From positions 1 to 44,505 of the forward strand of contig JAHZBA010000021.1 in NCBI GenBank assembly GCA_019423635.1: a stretch of 44,505 nt of DNA, in the 5' to 3' direction. The stretch comes from Clostridiales bacterium (lineage in GTDB: Bacteria > Bacillota > Clostridia > Oscillospirales > Oscillospiraceae). Positions within the stretch are counted from its first letter, which is position 1, and each line of letters opens with the position of its first letter. The notes under the pieces are model-generated. The model made no database searches. It saw nothing but the letters and a program-made list of their open reading frames with translations, and had not been told where the DNA came from. The position numbers were made by a program, and so were the translations under genes. Shown one piece after another: positions 23,065 through 31,436 of the stretch.

Positions 23065-23784
23065 TCACGCCTGCACGCTGATCTCCCCGCCCGAGGCGCC
23101 CTCCGCCGGGGCCGCGGAGGCCGCGGCATACTGCTGCACGGCTGCCTCCAGGGACGGCCCGATCTGCGCGGACAGGGTCTGGGCCTGCTCCCGCAGCTCC
23201 ATCTGGGTCTTGGCGATGTAGGACTGCATCCGGCTGTCCACCTCCGCCTCCCGGATATAGCCGGACTCCCGGACCGCCCGCAGGGCCTGGGTCCGGCGGA
23301 GCTCCTGCCGCAGCCGTCTGGCCTCCCGCAGATGCTTCTCCTTCTCCATTTTGACCCGGCGCTTTTCCGCCGCCTGCTCCCGGGTCAGGTCCTGCTTCTT
23401 CTTCCCCGCCCGGCTGACGGCCTTGCGCAGCTGGTTGATGGCCGCCTGAATCTGCTGGGCGTTCTCGCTGTCCGTCCGTTTGGCGCTCTGGAGCTGGACA
23501 ATCTTCCGCCGGGCAAAGCCGGCGGCAGAGCTGACCGCCGCCTGGTTTCTGGCCCTGGCCAGCCGGGCATAGGCCTCAATGGGGGCATCCCCATAGCGCT
23601 GCTTCGGCTTGATCCTCTGGAACTGATCCCGCCGCGCCTCGGCCTTCTCCCTGGCGTCCTTCATCATCTCCGCCAGGGTGGGGGCGGTATCACGGGAGGA
23701 GGTCCGGGACTCCTGCCGGACGGCCGCCGTCTCCGGCTGCTGCGGAATTGTCCCCGCGGCGCCGGATACCTGTGTCAGCTCCAT
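23065..23784 (-). CDS. Coiled-coil protein of unknown function
   Basis: A 239-residue protein with a GGAGGGAG site before ATG 23784. Residues about 1-35 are polar and disordered-looking. About 35-200 are almost entirely charged helix rich in Arg, Lys, Glu and Gln (AEMMKDAREKAEARRDQFQR, EKRRVKMEKEKHLREARRLR), consistent with a long coiled coil. The tail is Ala-rich. No signal peptide, membrane segment or catalytic motif is seen. It stands alone between two minus-strand transcripts with its own weak AT-rich promoter region (TATACT at 23827-23822). I do not recognise the family. Confidence 0.75.
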   Translation of the reverse strand: MELTQVSGAAGTIPQQPETAAVRQESRTSSRDTAPTLAEMMKDAREKAEARRDQFQRIKPKQRYGDAPIEAYARLARARNQAAVSSAAGFARRKIVQLQSAKRTDSENAQQIQAAINQLRKAVSRAGKKKQDLTREQAAEKRRVKMEKEKHLREARRLRQELRRTQALRAVRESGYIREAEVDSRMQSYIAKTQMELREQAQTLSAQIGPSLEAAVQQYAAASAAPAEGASGGEISVQA

Positions 23785-23886
23785 GGTGTCTCCCTCCTCT
23801 TCCAGATATTGACTCCCTTATAGTATATCGGCAGTTTCCGGATAAAATAAAGACCTCCCCGGGAAATCTCCTCCCGGCGCGGGGGG

Positions 23887-23917
23887 CAAAAAATCTGCCG
23901 GGGCACTCCCGGCAGAT
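23887..23917 (-). terminator. Terminator of the EamA transporter gene
   Basis: On the minus strand ATCTGCCGGG (23917-23908) pairs with CCCGGCAGAT (23902-23893), followed by TTTTTT, immediately after the stop codon. Confidence 0.9.
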
Positions 23918-23920
23918 GAA

Positions 23921-24838
23921 TCAAGCCCTTTCCGCACCTGCGGCCTGTCCGGCCCTCCGGTCCGGCAGCTGGGCCAGGACCACCGCGGCCAGCATCAAGA
24001 GGCAGCCCAGATACTCCCGGCCGCTCATGCGGTCATGGAGGAACAGGGCCCCCGCCAGAACGGCAAACACCGACTCCATGCTCAGCAGCAGCGACACCAC
24101 CGTCGGGTCCCCGTCCTTCTGGGCCAGAATCTGCAGCGTGTAGCCAAACCCGCTGGAGAAGACGCCCGCGTACAGCACCGGCCACACGCACGCCCCCCAT
24201 ACCGCCGGCGCGGGCATGGTCTCTGTCAGCATCCCAACGGAGGACAGCAGCCCCGTCACCAGGAACTGCGCGCAGGACAGCGCCACGCCGTCCACCCGCC
24301 GGGAGAAGTGGTCCACGGTGAGAATCTGCACGGAAAAGCAGAAGGCGCAGATCAGAAGATAGCGGTCCCCCGCGGTGATGGTAAAGGCCTCGTTGATGCA
24401 CAGGCAGTACAGCCCCACCACGGCCAGGGCCACGCTGGCCCAGACGGCTCTGGGCACCCGCCGGCCCAAAAGCCGCCCGGCGATGGGAACAATCACAATG
24501 TACAGCGCCGTAATGAAGCCTCCCTTTCCCGCCGTGGAGGTCTCCAGCCCCTTTTGCTGAAAGTAGCTGGAAACCGCCAGGGCCGCACCGCAGCACAGCC
24601 CTCCCAGCACCAGCTCCCGCCAGGAGCTCTCCGGGGCCGCCGGGCCGTTCTGCCGCCGCAGGAGCCGCAGCACGGCGCACAGCACCAGCAAAAAGGCGAA
24701 TGCCACCAGCGATCTCAGTGCGTTGAAGGTGAAGGCTCCCATGTGCTCCGCGCCCACGCTCTGGGCCACAAAGCCGCCGCCCCAGATCATGGCCGTCAGC
24801 AGCGGCAGGAGGTTTTGACGAATGCGGTTGACTTTCAT
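23921..24838 (-). CDS. EamA-family drug/metabolite transporter
   Basis: ATG 24838 (MKVNRIRQNLLPLLTAMIW) is the sensible start; the open frame further upstream is not coding. The 305-residue protein has about ten membrane segments arranged as two EamA repeats. The first opens with TAMIWGGGFVAQSVG; the second is around DRYLLICAFCFSVQILTVDH, with a closing SLLLSMESVFAVLAGALFLHD segment typical of the family. Such proteins export metabolites or amino acids; the substrate is unknown. It is transcribed divergently from the DNA glycosylase operon across a 77-bp gap. Confidence 0.9.
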   Translation of the reverse strand: MKVNRIRQNLLPLLTAMIWGGGFVAQSVGAEHMGAFTFNALRSLVAFAFLLVLCAVLRLLRRQNGPAAPESSWRELVLGGLCCGAALAVSSYFQQKGLETSTAGKGGFITALYIVIVPIAGRLLGRRVPRAVWASVALAVVGLYCLCINEAFTITAGDRYLLICAFCFSVQILTVDHFSRRVDGVALSCAQFLVTGLLSSVGMLTETMPAPAVWGACVWPVLYAGVFSSGFGYTLQILAQKDGDPTVVSLLLSMESVFAVLAGALFLHDRMSGREYLGCLLMLAAVVLAQLPDRRAGQAAGAERA

Positions 24839-24867
24839 TGGACTTCTGCTCTCTTCCGTGGTATACT
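24838..24867 (+). promoter_or_regulatory. Promoter of the glycosylase operon
   Basis: TTGGAC (24838-24843), 18 bp, TATACT (24862-24867). Its -35 overlaps the start codon of the divergent EamA gene. Confidence 0.55.
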
Positions 24868-24915
24868 TGTGGGACAAGCCACAGCGAAGTGATATTTTAG
24901 CACCGGGGTGAGAAA

Positions 24916-25536
24916 ATGGCAAGGCTTTCCCAGGAATTTTATATGGGCGGCACGGTGGACTGCGCCCGGGCGCTTCTGGGCAAGGTCTTGGTGCGGGTCT
25001 TGCACGGCGAGCTGCTGGCGGGCCGCATCACGGAGACGGAGGCCTACATCGGCCGCTGCGACAAGGCCTGTCATGCCTACAACTACCGCCGCACCCCCCG
25101 GACGGAGACCCTCTTCGGCCCTCCCGGCCGGGCCTATGTCTATCTCATCTACGGCATGTACCACTGCCTGAACTTTGTCACGGAGCCTGAAGGGGAGCCC
25201 GCCGCCGTGCTGCTGCGGAGCCTGGAGCCCCTGGCCGGCACGGACACCATCCTCCGCCTGCGGTTCGGGAACAAGCCCCTGACGCCCTACCGGCGGAAAA
25301 ACTTCTTAAACGGCCCCGGCAAGGTGTGCCAGGGCCTCGCCCTCACCCGGGCGGAGAACGGCCTGGACCTGACCGGAGACACCCTGTTCCTCTGCGATTC
25401 CCCAGCGGACCTGGGCCTTTGCTGCCCGCCCCCTCCCCGGGAGCGGATCTGCGCCGGCCCCCGGATCGGCGTGGACTACGCGGAGGAGGCCAGGGACTTC
25501 CCCTGGCGCTTCCGGCTGGAACAGGAGGAGGCGTAA
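24916..25536 (+). CDS. mpg: DNA-3-methyladenine glycosylase, AAG/MPG family
   Basis: A 206-residue protein matching the mammalian-type alkyladenine glycosylase fold. The motif RITETEAYIG holds the expected catalytic Glu (E42, in the place of human E125) and intercalating Tyr region. YVYLIYGMYHCLNFVT and LLRSLEPL complete the pocket, and NGPGKVCQGLALT is the usual C-terminal DNA-binding segment. GGGGTGAG precedes the ATG. It removes alkylated or deaminated purines to start base-excision repair. An HAD hydrolase gene starts 3 bases after its stop. Confidence 0.93.
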   Translation: MARLSQEFYMGGTVDCARALLGKVLVRVLHGELLAGRITETEAYIGRCDKACHAYNYRRTPRTETLFGPPGRAYVYLIYGMYHCLNFVTEPEGEPAAVLLRSLEPLAGTDTILRLRFGNKPLTPYRRKNFLNGPGKVCQGLALTRAENGLDLTGDTLFLCDSPADLGLCCPPPPRERICAGPRIGVDYAEEARDFPWRFRLEQEEA

Positions 25537-25539
25537 ACG

Positions 25540-26190
25540 ATGTTTTTCTTTGATCTGGACGGCACCCTCATCGACTCCAACGGAATCTGGAAGAATGTGG
25601 ACCGGGAATTCCTGGCCCGGCGGGGCCTGCCCTACACCCACGCCTACTACGAGGGCGTGGCCCACACCATCTTCCCCCTGGCGGCGAAGTTCACCAAGGA
25701 GTTCTGCCGCCTGAGCGAGAGCTGCGAGGAGATCATGGCGGAGTGGATGGAGCTTGCAAAGGACCTCTACGCCCACGTCAACGTAAAGCCCGGCGTCCGG
25801 GCCTATCTGAAGCAGTGCAAGGGGGAGGGCCGGGCCATGGGCGTGGTGACCTCCAGCGTGCCGGAGCACTGCTACACGGCGCTGGAAAAGCTGGGGCTGG
25901 AGAAATACTTTGACCAGATCACCTTCGCCCAGCAGCTGGGCCTGGAGAAGAAGACAGCGGACCTCTGGCTGGCCGCCGCCAAGGCCCACCGGGTCCGCCC
26001 GGAGGACTGCACTGTCTTTGACGACAGCCTCGCCGCCTGTCAGGGCGCCCGGAGCGCCAAAATGCGGGTGGTGGGGGTCTATGACCCCTTCTTCTCCCAG
26101 GATGAGAAGGCCATGCGGGGCTTTTGTGACGTGTATATCCAGAGCTTTGAGGAGCTCCTCTACCCGCCGGAGCGGAGGAAGCGGCCGTGA
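25540..26190 (+). CDS. HAD-superfamily hydrolase
   Basis: A 216-residue HAD phosphatase with all four motifs: FFFDLDGTLID (nucleophile D5, acid D7), motif II Thr/Ser in VVTSSVPEH, a Lys in LEKKTADLW, and the motif IV acids in FDDSLAACQGA. The helical cap between motifs I and II (about 15-80) is of the C1 beta-phosphoglucomutase/phosphoglycolate type. GGAGGAGG precedes the start. It is in one operon with the glycosylase and a pentapeptide protein (4-bp overlap). The substrate is unknown; phosphoglycolate released by DNA repair would be an attractive but unproven idea. Confidence 0.9.
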   Translation: MFFFDLDGTLIDSNGIWKNVDREFLARRGLPYTHAYYEGVAHTIFPLAAKFTKEFCRLSESCEEIMAEWMELAKDLYAHVNVKPGVRAYLKQCKGEGRAMGVVTSSVPEHCYTALEKLGLEKYFDQITFAQQLGLEKKTADLWLAAAKAHRVRPEDCTVFDDSLAACQGARSAKMRVVGVYDPFFSQDEKAMRGFCDVYIQSFEELLYPPERRKRP

Positions 26191-26801
26191 GCGGCATCCT
26201 GGCCCGGGCCGCGGAGGAGGCCCGGGAGGGCACGGAGGTGCTGGAGGGACTGGAGTTCTGCCGGGAGAGCGTGGAGGGCCTGGATCTCTCGGATCTGACC
26301 TTTCGGGGCGTCTCCTTTCACGCCTGCCGCTTTACCGCCTGCCGCTTTGACAGCGCGGCCTTCTATGACTGTATTCTCTCCGACTGCCTCTTTGCAGACT
26401 GCCGCCTCCCGGTCTCCTTCTGGAGCCGCTGCCGCCTTGCCGGCTGCAAGGCAGACGGCGCCGACTTCCGCCGGAGCCGCTTCAAGGACTGCGCTCTGCA
26501 GGGCGTCTCCCTGCGCTACGGCAATTTCTCCGGCACCCTTTGGGAACGGGACACTCTGGCGGAGGTCTCTTTTCTGGAGGCCGTCCTCTCTGAGAGCAGG
26601 CTCTCCAGGGTCTCCCTCCAGGCGGTGGATCTCACCGGCGCGGAGCTCTTCCGAACGTCCCTGCGGGGTCTGGATCTCACCGGCTGCACCCTGGACCGGG
26701 TGGTGCTCTCGGAGAACTGCGCTGAGCTGAAGGGCGCGAAAATCTCTGCCGGCCAGGCCCCTGTGGTGGCCCGGATTTTGGGGATTACGGTGGAGCCATA
26801 A
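26187..26801 (+). CDS. Pentapeptide-repeat protein
   Basis: It starts at GTG 26187, overlapping the HAD stop (GTGA). The 204-residue protein consists largely of A/C-x-[LF]-x-x pentads: LDLSDLTFRG, CRFTACRFDSAAFYDC, ADFRRSRFKDCALQG, LTGAELFRTSLRGLDLTG. It should fold into a right-handed quadrilateral beta helix. Such proteins can mimic DNA, and some protect gyrase, but most have no known role. Cys is unusually frequent in the repeat positions. Being coupled to a DNA glycosylase operon is suggestive only. Confidence 0.88.
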   Translation: MSGILARAAEEAREGTEVLEGLEFCRESVEGLDLSDLTFRGVSFHACRFTACRFDSAAFYDCILSDCLFADCRLPVSFWSRCRLAGCKADGADFRRSRFKDCALQGVSLRYGNFSGTLWERDTLAEVSFLEAVLSESRLSRVSLQAVDLTGAELFRTSLRGLDLTGCTLDRVVLSENCAELKGAKISAGQAPVVARILGITVEP

Positions 26802-26810
26802 TCAATGGAA

Positions 26811-26854
26811 AACGAGGATCTGTCCGAACGTGGTCGAACAGGTCCTCGTCGTTT
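26811..26854. terminator. Imperfect hairpin between convergent genes
   Basis: AAAACGAGGA and CTGTCCGA near 26811-26829 pair imperfectly with TCGAACAGG and TCCTCGTCGTTTT near 26833-26854. Placement between convergent stops suggests a bidirectional terminator. Confidence 0.5.
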
Positions 26855-27772
26855 TCAATATTGCTTAAATTTCGGTCCAACCTTCTCCCAGTCAACCCGG
26901 CTTTGCAGTACATCCACATCAAATTCCGGCATGGACAGCCCCAATCGCTCCCCAATTTCCGCCGGACCACACGTTGGCAGGTGCAGCAGGGCGGATGGCG
27001 CGTCCGCAAGGTCCAGGGGGACGCTTCCTCCGCGCATCTGATACAAAGCCTCCGCAAGAAGCACAAACCAGTTCAGCGGCTCCGGGTCGGGAACGCTCCG
27101 AAACTCCCTCATGTGACCGGCCAAAGCATCCCTGAACGCCGCGTCATCCCCCTCCAAAAGGGCGCGCAGCACCTGCTGCGCCGGGGAATCGGACCGCAGC
27201 TCCTCCAGACTCCGCAAAGCCTGCAAGGCCCTCTCCTCCGCCCCTTGCAGCATTCCCTCATAGAAATCCATCTCCAGCGTCATTCGCCGCTTCCGCTCCT
27301 GCTCCCGCCTCTGGTCGGTCCGGGAAGGGGCGCGGCCGCCATTCCCCGCAGGCGGGTTCTCATGGGTCAGTCCCAGCCGGGTGACCTCCAGCGTCTCCAG
27401 CGCCGCCGGCACGTCCCCGCAGAGCACAGCGGCGGTCATCAGGTCCAGCTGCAGCCGGGCCGGATGCCCAAACACCTTTTGAGGACTGCTTTTCATAAGG
27501 CCGCAGACCGTCTTCCGGGCCAGGGAGGCCAGGGAGAACCAGGCCGCTGTCTGTTCCCGCATCCCCGCCTGCATGTACGCCGCCACGCCGCAGTCCAGCG
27601 CGAAAAAGCTGAGGGCATTGTAATGGATCACCGTCCCCTCCAAGCTGCCGCCGGAGAGATCCTCCTCCAGCACCGCGCGCAGCTTTTGGGTCCGCATCCC
27701 AAGAACATCCTGTTCCCGATACTCTTTTTGCAGCCTCTTCCAGCCCTTTGTTGCCGAAACCAGCCTGCTCAT
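26855..27772 (-). CDS. Helical protein, possibly Imm49-like immunity factor
   Basis: GGGGAGG sits 8 bases before ATG 27772; ATG 27778 is too close to it. The 305-residue protein is predicted to be almost all helical, with the segment YNALSFFALDCGVAAYMQAG followed by TAAWFSLASLARKTVCG, a charged linker around residue 175 (RTDQRREQERKRR), and a C-terminus ending VDWEKVGPKFKQY. The pattern of a long alpha-helical protein beside an SMI1/KNR4 gene recalls Imm49-type immunity proteins of polymorphic toxin systems. That is a weak resemblance from memory. No toxin gene is present here. Confidence 0.55.
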   Translation of the reverse strand: MSRLVSATKGWKRLQKEYREQDVLGMRTQKLRAVLEEDLSGGSLEGTVIHYNALSFFALDCGVAAYMQAGMREQTAAWFSLASLARKTVCGLMKSSPQKVFGHPARLQLDLMTAAVLCGDVPAALETLEVTRLGLTHENPPAGNGGRAPSRTDQRREQERKRRMTLEMDFYEGMLQGAEERALQALRSLEELRSDSPAQQVLRALLEGDDAAFRDALAGHMREFRSVPDPEPLNWFVLLAEALYQMRGGSVPLDLADAPSALLHLPTCGPAEIGERLGLSMPEFDVDVLQSRVDWEKVGPKFKQY

Positions 27773-27819
27773 ATTCATGTCCTCCCCTGCTTCCGTACGC
27801 TCCACAGACAAGCGCCCGC

Positions 27820-28443
27820 TCAGAGCACCACCGGCTCCGGATGGAGCCCGGAAAGCCGCCGGATCTCCTGCTCCCACAGCGCCTCAATCTCCGGCGTGGG
27901 CTCCCTGCCCTGCGCCCGCAGCGCCGCCCGCCGCTCCTCCAGGGTGCGGACGCGAAGGGGCCTGCTCTCACACCGGGCGAGGAATCCGGCAAAGTCCTCC
28001 GTCAGGGGCAGAAAAACCCTGGGCGTCCGGTCGTGGTAGCGGAAATACACGCCTCCCGCCCCCTCGCCGGAGAGCTTCAGCGCGATGTGATCGCCCCAGG
28101 CGTTCTCGCCGATCAGCAGCATTCCTTGCTGCAAAATCCGGGACTTCCCCAGCTTATCGAAGTGGCAGCGGGGGTCCGCGGCCCCCAGGCCGTACAGCAC
28201 CCGGAGGTCCGAGGACACCTCTCCGATCCGGAATCTGGTATTGGGCGTCTCTCCCCCGTTGTACTTCTGTAAAAATACCCGGTACTGCTGCGGCAGGTCC
28301 GCCTTGAGCCGCCTCTCAAAGGCCGGCACCAGCGCCTCCATCTCCGCCGTGTCAAAGTGGGAGAGGAGCAGGCCGCAGGGCTCCGGCTCCGGGGGAGGCG
28401 GTTCCCCCTCGTTTTTTCTTCCAAACAGCTTCTTCAAAACCAT
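27820..28443 (-). CDS. SMI1/KNR4-family protein (putative immunity protein)
   Basis: ATG 28443 (MVLKKLFGRKNEGEPPPPEP) follows GGGAGG at 5-bp spacing. The 207-residue product has a short Pro/Glu-rich lead and then an SMI1/KNR4 fold: LPQQYRVFLQKYNGGETPN, LLIGENAWGDHIALKLSG, GGVYFRYHDRTPRVFLPLTE. SMI1/KNR4 proteins are widespread as immunity proteins against contact-dependent or secreted toxins. It is cotranscribed with the helical protein downstream (47-bp gap), making an orphan immunity pair by inference. Confidence 0.85.
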   Translation of the reverse strand: MVLKKLFGRKNEGEPPPPEPEPCGLLLSHFDTAEMEALVPAFERRLKADLPQQYRVFLQKYNGGETPNTRFRIGEVSSDLRVLYGLGAADPRCHFDKLGKSRILQQGMLLIGENAWGDHIALKLSGEGAGGVYFRYHDRTPRVFLPLTEDFAGFLARCESRPLRVRTLEERRAALRAQGREPTPEIEALWEQEIRRLSGLHPEPVVL

Positions 28444-28547
28444 ACACGCCTCCCAAACATTCCGCGGCCAGACAAACACCATACTCCGTTGCCGTCGCTC
28501 CGGCCTGGTAACCCGCCAGACTCTCAGAGCGAGCGAAAGCTCTTTTG

Positions 28548-28573
28548 GACACTTTTCTCTCGAGAAAAGTGTC
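28548..28573 (-). terminator. Palindromic hairpin at the end of the helicase gene
   Basis: GACACTTTTCTC (28548-28559) is complementary to GAGAAAAGTGTC (28562-28573). It overlaps the helicase stop codon and probably ends or stabilises that mRNA. Confidence 0.6.
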
Positions 28574-31022
28574 ACAGCTTCTTCATGTGGCTGCCCGCGA
28601 ATTTCAGCATCAGCCGCTTCGGCTTCTCCTGGCCCGCAAACCGGACCGTCACCATAGCGTCGCCGGGCATGGGCTGAACCTCCAGCACATCCCCCTGGCC
28701 GAAGGCGGTGTGCTCCACCCGGTCCCCCGGCTGCAGCTGGAGCATGGGCCCGGCGGCCGCACCCTTCCCGGCGGACAGCGTGGGCCGCTGGGGCGCGGGC
28801 TTCGGCCCGGTCTCCCGGTAGGTGCGGACCGCGCCGTTCCTGCCGCCTCCGCCGTAGGACGGGCTGTCCCAGCCGCCGCCGAAGGAGACCTCTCCCCGGT
28901 CATAGCGGGGTTCCGCCTTGCTCTCCCAGCGCATATTCTCCTCCGGAATCTCCTCCAGAAAGCGGGAGGGCGGGTTGGGGCTGGTGCGGCCGTACAGCAT
29001 CCGCTGGCGGCAGTTGGTCAGCGTCAGGTGCTCCTTGGCCCGGGTCATGGCCACATAGCACAGCCGCCGCTCCTCCTCCACCTCCTCTTCGTTGTACTGG
29101 GCGGAGCTGCCGGGGAACACCCCCTCCTCCATGCCCACCACATACACCAGAGGAAACTCCAGCCCCTTGGCGGAGTGAATGGTCATCATGGTCACGCAGT
29201 CGTCCCCGCTGTCCATGCTGTCCAGGTCCGTGTACAGGGCAATCTCATTCAAAAAGCCGGAGAGGGTGGCGTCCTCCGGGTCCTGCTCCAGAAAGCCCAG
29301 GATGCTGGACTTCAGCTCCCGGACATTCTCCAGCCGGCCCCGGCTCTCCAGGTCGTTCTTCTCCTCCAGGGCCCGCACATAGCCGCTCTGGTCACACACG
29401 GCGTCGTAGAACTCCGGCAGAGCCAGCTCTCCTCCCTGGCGGCGGAGACCGTCGATGAGATCCGCGAACTTCAAGAGCTTGGCGGAGGCGCTCTTCAGCT
29501 CCGGAAACAGATCCGCGTTGCGGAGGATCTCGTACAGCGACGCCCCCTGGCTCTCCGCCAGAAGCGCCACCTTGTCCATGGTGGCCGCGCCGATCCCCCG
29601 GGCGGGGTTGTTGATGATCCGCCGCAGCCGCAGGTCATCCAGGGGGTTGTTCAGCACGCAGAGGTAGGCCAGCATGTCCTTCACCTCTGCCCGGTCGAAG
29701 AACTTCATACCCCCTACCACCTTGTAGGGGATGCCGTTGCGGCGCATGGCGACCTCCAGGGCGTTGGACTGGGCGTTCATCCGGTAGAGCACGGCGGCGT
29801 CCTGAAACCGCTTCCCCCGGTTCACCTGCATCAGGATATCCCCCACCACAAAGTTTGCCTCGTCGCTCTCGTTGAAGGTGGTCTTGACGGCGACCCTCTC
29901 GCCGCTGCCGTTGTCGGTCCAGAGGGTCTTGCCCTTGCGGCCCATGTTGTTTTTGATCACGGCATTGGCCGCGTCCAGAATGTTCTGGGTGGAGCGGTAG
30001 TTCTGCTCCAGACGGATCACCCGGGCGTTTTTGTACTGCTTTTCAAAGCTCAGGATGTTCTCGATATTGGCCCCCCGGAAGCGGTAGATGGACTGGTCGT
30101 CGTCGCCCACCACGCAAAGATTCTTCCGCCCCCCTGCCAGCAGACTGGTCAGAAGGTACTGGAGGTGGTTGGTGTCCTGGTACTCGTCCACCAGCACATA
30201 GCGGAATTTCTCCTGGTAATAGGCCAGCACCTCAGGCTCCTGCTGGAGAAGCTGCACCGTAAAATAGATGATGTCGTCAAAGTCCAATGCGTTTGCGGAG
30301 CGGAGCTTCTTCTGGTAGGCGGCATAGATCCTCGCCACCCGTTTCAGCTTCCAGTCGCTCTCATTGTCGTGGGCGGCGGCGAACTGCTCCGGACTCTCGT
30401 ACCGGTCCTTCGCGCTGCTGATGATGCCCAGGACGCTTTTGGGGGGAAAGGCCTTCTCGTCCAGATTCAGCTCCTTCAAAAGGTCCTTGATGACCCGTTT
30501 GGAGTCGTCGGAGTCGTAGATGGTAAAATCCCTTTCAAAGCCGATGCGCTCAATGTCCCGCCGCAGAATCCGCACGCAGGCGGAGTGGAAGGTGGAGGCC
30601 CAGACGTCGCCGGCGGCCGGGCCCAGGCGGGCGGCCAGACGGTCCTTCAGCTCCCCCGCCGCCTTGTTGGTAAAGGTGATGGCGATGATCTCCCAGGGCC
30701 GGGGCACGTCCACGGCGCACAGGCGCCGGGCCCGGCGGATCTCCTCCTCCGCGGGCTGGTCCGGAAAGGACTCCAGAAACAGCAGGTCCTCCTCCGCGGC
30801 CTCCGCCGGCACCTGGTCGGAGTCGCTGCCCCGGCCGTAGGTCAGAAGGTTGTAAACCCGCTGAATCAGCACGGTGGTCTTGCCGCTGCCGGCCCCCGCC
30901 AGCAGCAGCAGGGGCCCCTCCGTGGTCATGGCGGCCTGCCGCTGCATGGGGTTCAGCCTCCGGAGGTCCCGGGCGATGACCGCCCGCCGGGCGGCGATGT
31001 AGCGCGCATGAAAATCCTTCAT
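28572..31022 (-). CDS. pcrA: UvrD/PcrA-type superfamily 1 DNA helicase
   Basis: An 816-residue SF1 helicase of normal PcrA length. Motif Q and Walker A read LNPMQRQA and LLLAGAGSGKTTVL. Motif II is DEYQDTN, followed by VVGDDDQSIYRFRGA, EQNYRSTQNIL, MTIHSAKGLEFP and YVAMTRAKEHLTL. The tail has a Pro-rich linker and a small Tudor-like end (PGDRVEHTAFGQGDVLEV) found in PcrA, where it contacts RNA polymerase. GGGAGA precedes ATG 31022. It unwinds DNA 3'-5' in repair, replication restart and plasmid replication. A hairpin lies in its 5' UTR (31044-31063). Confidence 0.95.
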   Translation of the reverse strand: MKDFHARYIAARRAVIARDLRRLNPMQRQAAMTTEGPLLLLAGAGSGKTTVLIQRVYNLLTYGRGSDSDQVPAEAAEEDLLFLESFPDQPAEEEIRRARRLCAVDVPRPWEIIAITFTNKAAGELKDRLAARLGPAAGDVWASTFHSACVRILRRDIERIGFERDFTIYDSDDSKRVIKDLLKELNLDEKAFPPKSVLGIISSAKDRYESPEQFAAAHDNESDWKLKRVARIYAAYQKKLRSANALDFDDIIYFTVQLLQQEPEVLAYYQEKFRYVLVDEYQDTNHLQYLLTSLLAGGRKNLCVVGDDDQSIYRFRGANIENILSFEKQYKNARVIRLEQNYRSTQNILDAANAVIKNNMGRKGKTLWTDNGSGERVAVKTTFNESDEANFVVGDILMQVNRGKRFQDAAVLYRMNAQSNALEVAMRRNGIPYKVVGGMKFFDRAEVKDMLAYLCVLNNPLDDLRLRRIINNPARGIGAATMDKVALLAESQGASLYEILRNADLFPELKSASAKLLKFADLIDGLRRQGGELALPEFYDAVCDQSGYVRALEEKNDLESRGRLENVRELKSSILGFLEQDPEDATLSGFLNEIALYTDLDSMDSGDDCVTMMTIHSAKGLEFPLVYVVGMEEGVFPGSSAQYNEEEVEEERRLCYVAMTRAKEHLTLTNCRQRMLYGRTSPNPPSRFLEEIPEENMRWESKAEPRYDRGEVSFGGGWDSPSYGGGGRNGAVRTYRETGPKPAPQRPTLSAGKGAAAGPMLQLQPGDRVEHTAFGQGDVLEVQPMPGDAMVTVRFAGQEKPKRLMLKFAGSHMKKL

Positions 31023-31092
31023 ATGTTCTCCCGTCTCTCAGGTGTCCGGCGGCAGAATCCGCCGGCACCGTGTGATGTTTGCATTGGCCTCT

Positions 31093-31121
31093 ATTTTAAA
31101 GCAAATTCCGCCCCCGGTCAA
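31093..31121 (-). promoter_or_regulatory. Promoter of the helicase gene
   Basis: On the minus strand TTGACC (31121-31116), 17 bp, TAAAAT (31098-31093); strong sigma-A match about 70 bp before the start. Confidence 0.8.
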
Positions 31122-31125
31122 GGCG

Positions 31126-31160
31126 CAAATCCCCCGTCCGCAATCCGGACGGGGGATTTG
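31126..31160. repeat. 35-bp hairpin repeat, copy 1
   Basis: CAAATCCCCCGTCCG (31126-31140), loop CAATC, then the complementary arm to 31160. It is identical to the copy at 31350-31384. This copy abuts the helicase -35 box. Confidence 0.85.
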
Positions 31161-31164
31161 CGCG

Positions 31165-31192
31165 GCTTGTGGAAAACATGTTTTCCACAAGC
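31165..31192. repeat. 28-bp perfect palindrome with DnaA-box-like halves
   Basis: The two halves are GCTTGTGGAAAACA and its reverse complement. Each contains TGTGGAAAA/TTTTCCACA, one base from the DnaA box TTATCCACA, in a back-to-back arrangement. Confidence 0.7.
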
Positions 31193-31349
31193 TGATTGAA
31201 ATGGTGAGGGGAACCCTTCCTGGGTTCATCTCCGCGCCAAGAGCCGCCGCAAGCGGCGGTTGCGCTCCGAAACGCGCCTGCGGGCGCAGCCCCACGCCCC
31301 CCCTCCTTCCCGCCGTGCGGCTTATCTGCCTCTTTTCGGCTGCTTGTCA

Positions 31350-31384
31350 CAAATCCCCCGTCCGCAATCCGGACGGGGGATTTG
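31350..31384. repeat. 35-bp hairpin repeat, copy 2
   Basis: An exact second copy of the 31126-31160 hairpin, 224 bp away, about 50 bp after the ThiT stop on the minus strand, where it may act as that gene's terminator. The 31193-31349 stretch between holds smaller GC stems and no gene. Confidence 0.85.
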
Positions 31385-31436
31385 TAAAAGAAACGTTTCT
31401 CTCTTGTAATTTCTGTCCTCCGGCGGTAAAATACCC

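Noticed and set aside
26855..28443. Toxin-antitoxin module
   Set aside because: Neither protein resembles a toxin and no small partner gene is present; an immunity-like pair is the better reading.
31165..31192. Chromosomal replication origin
   Set aside because: Only one palindromic pair of DnaA-box-like sites, no cluster, no clear AT-rich unwinding region and no dnaA/dnaN genes.
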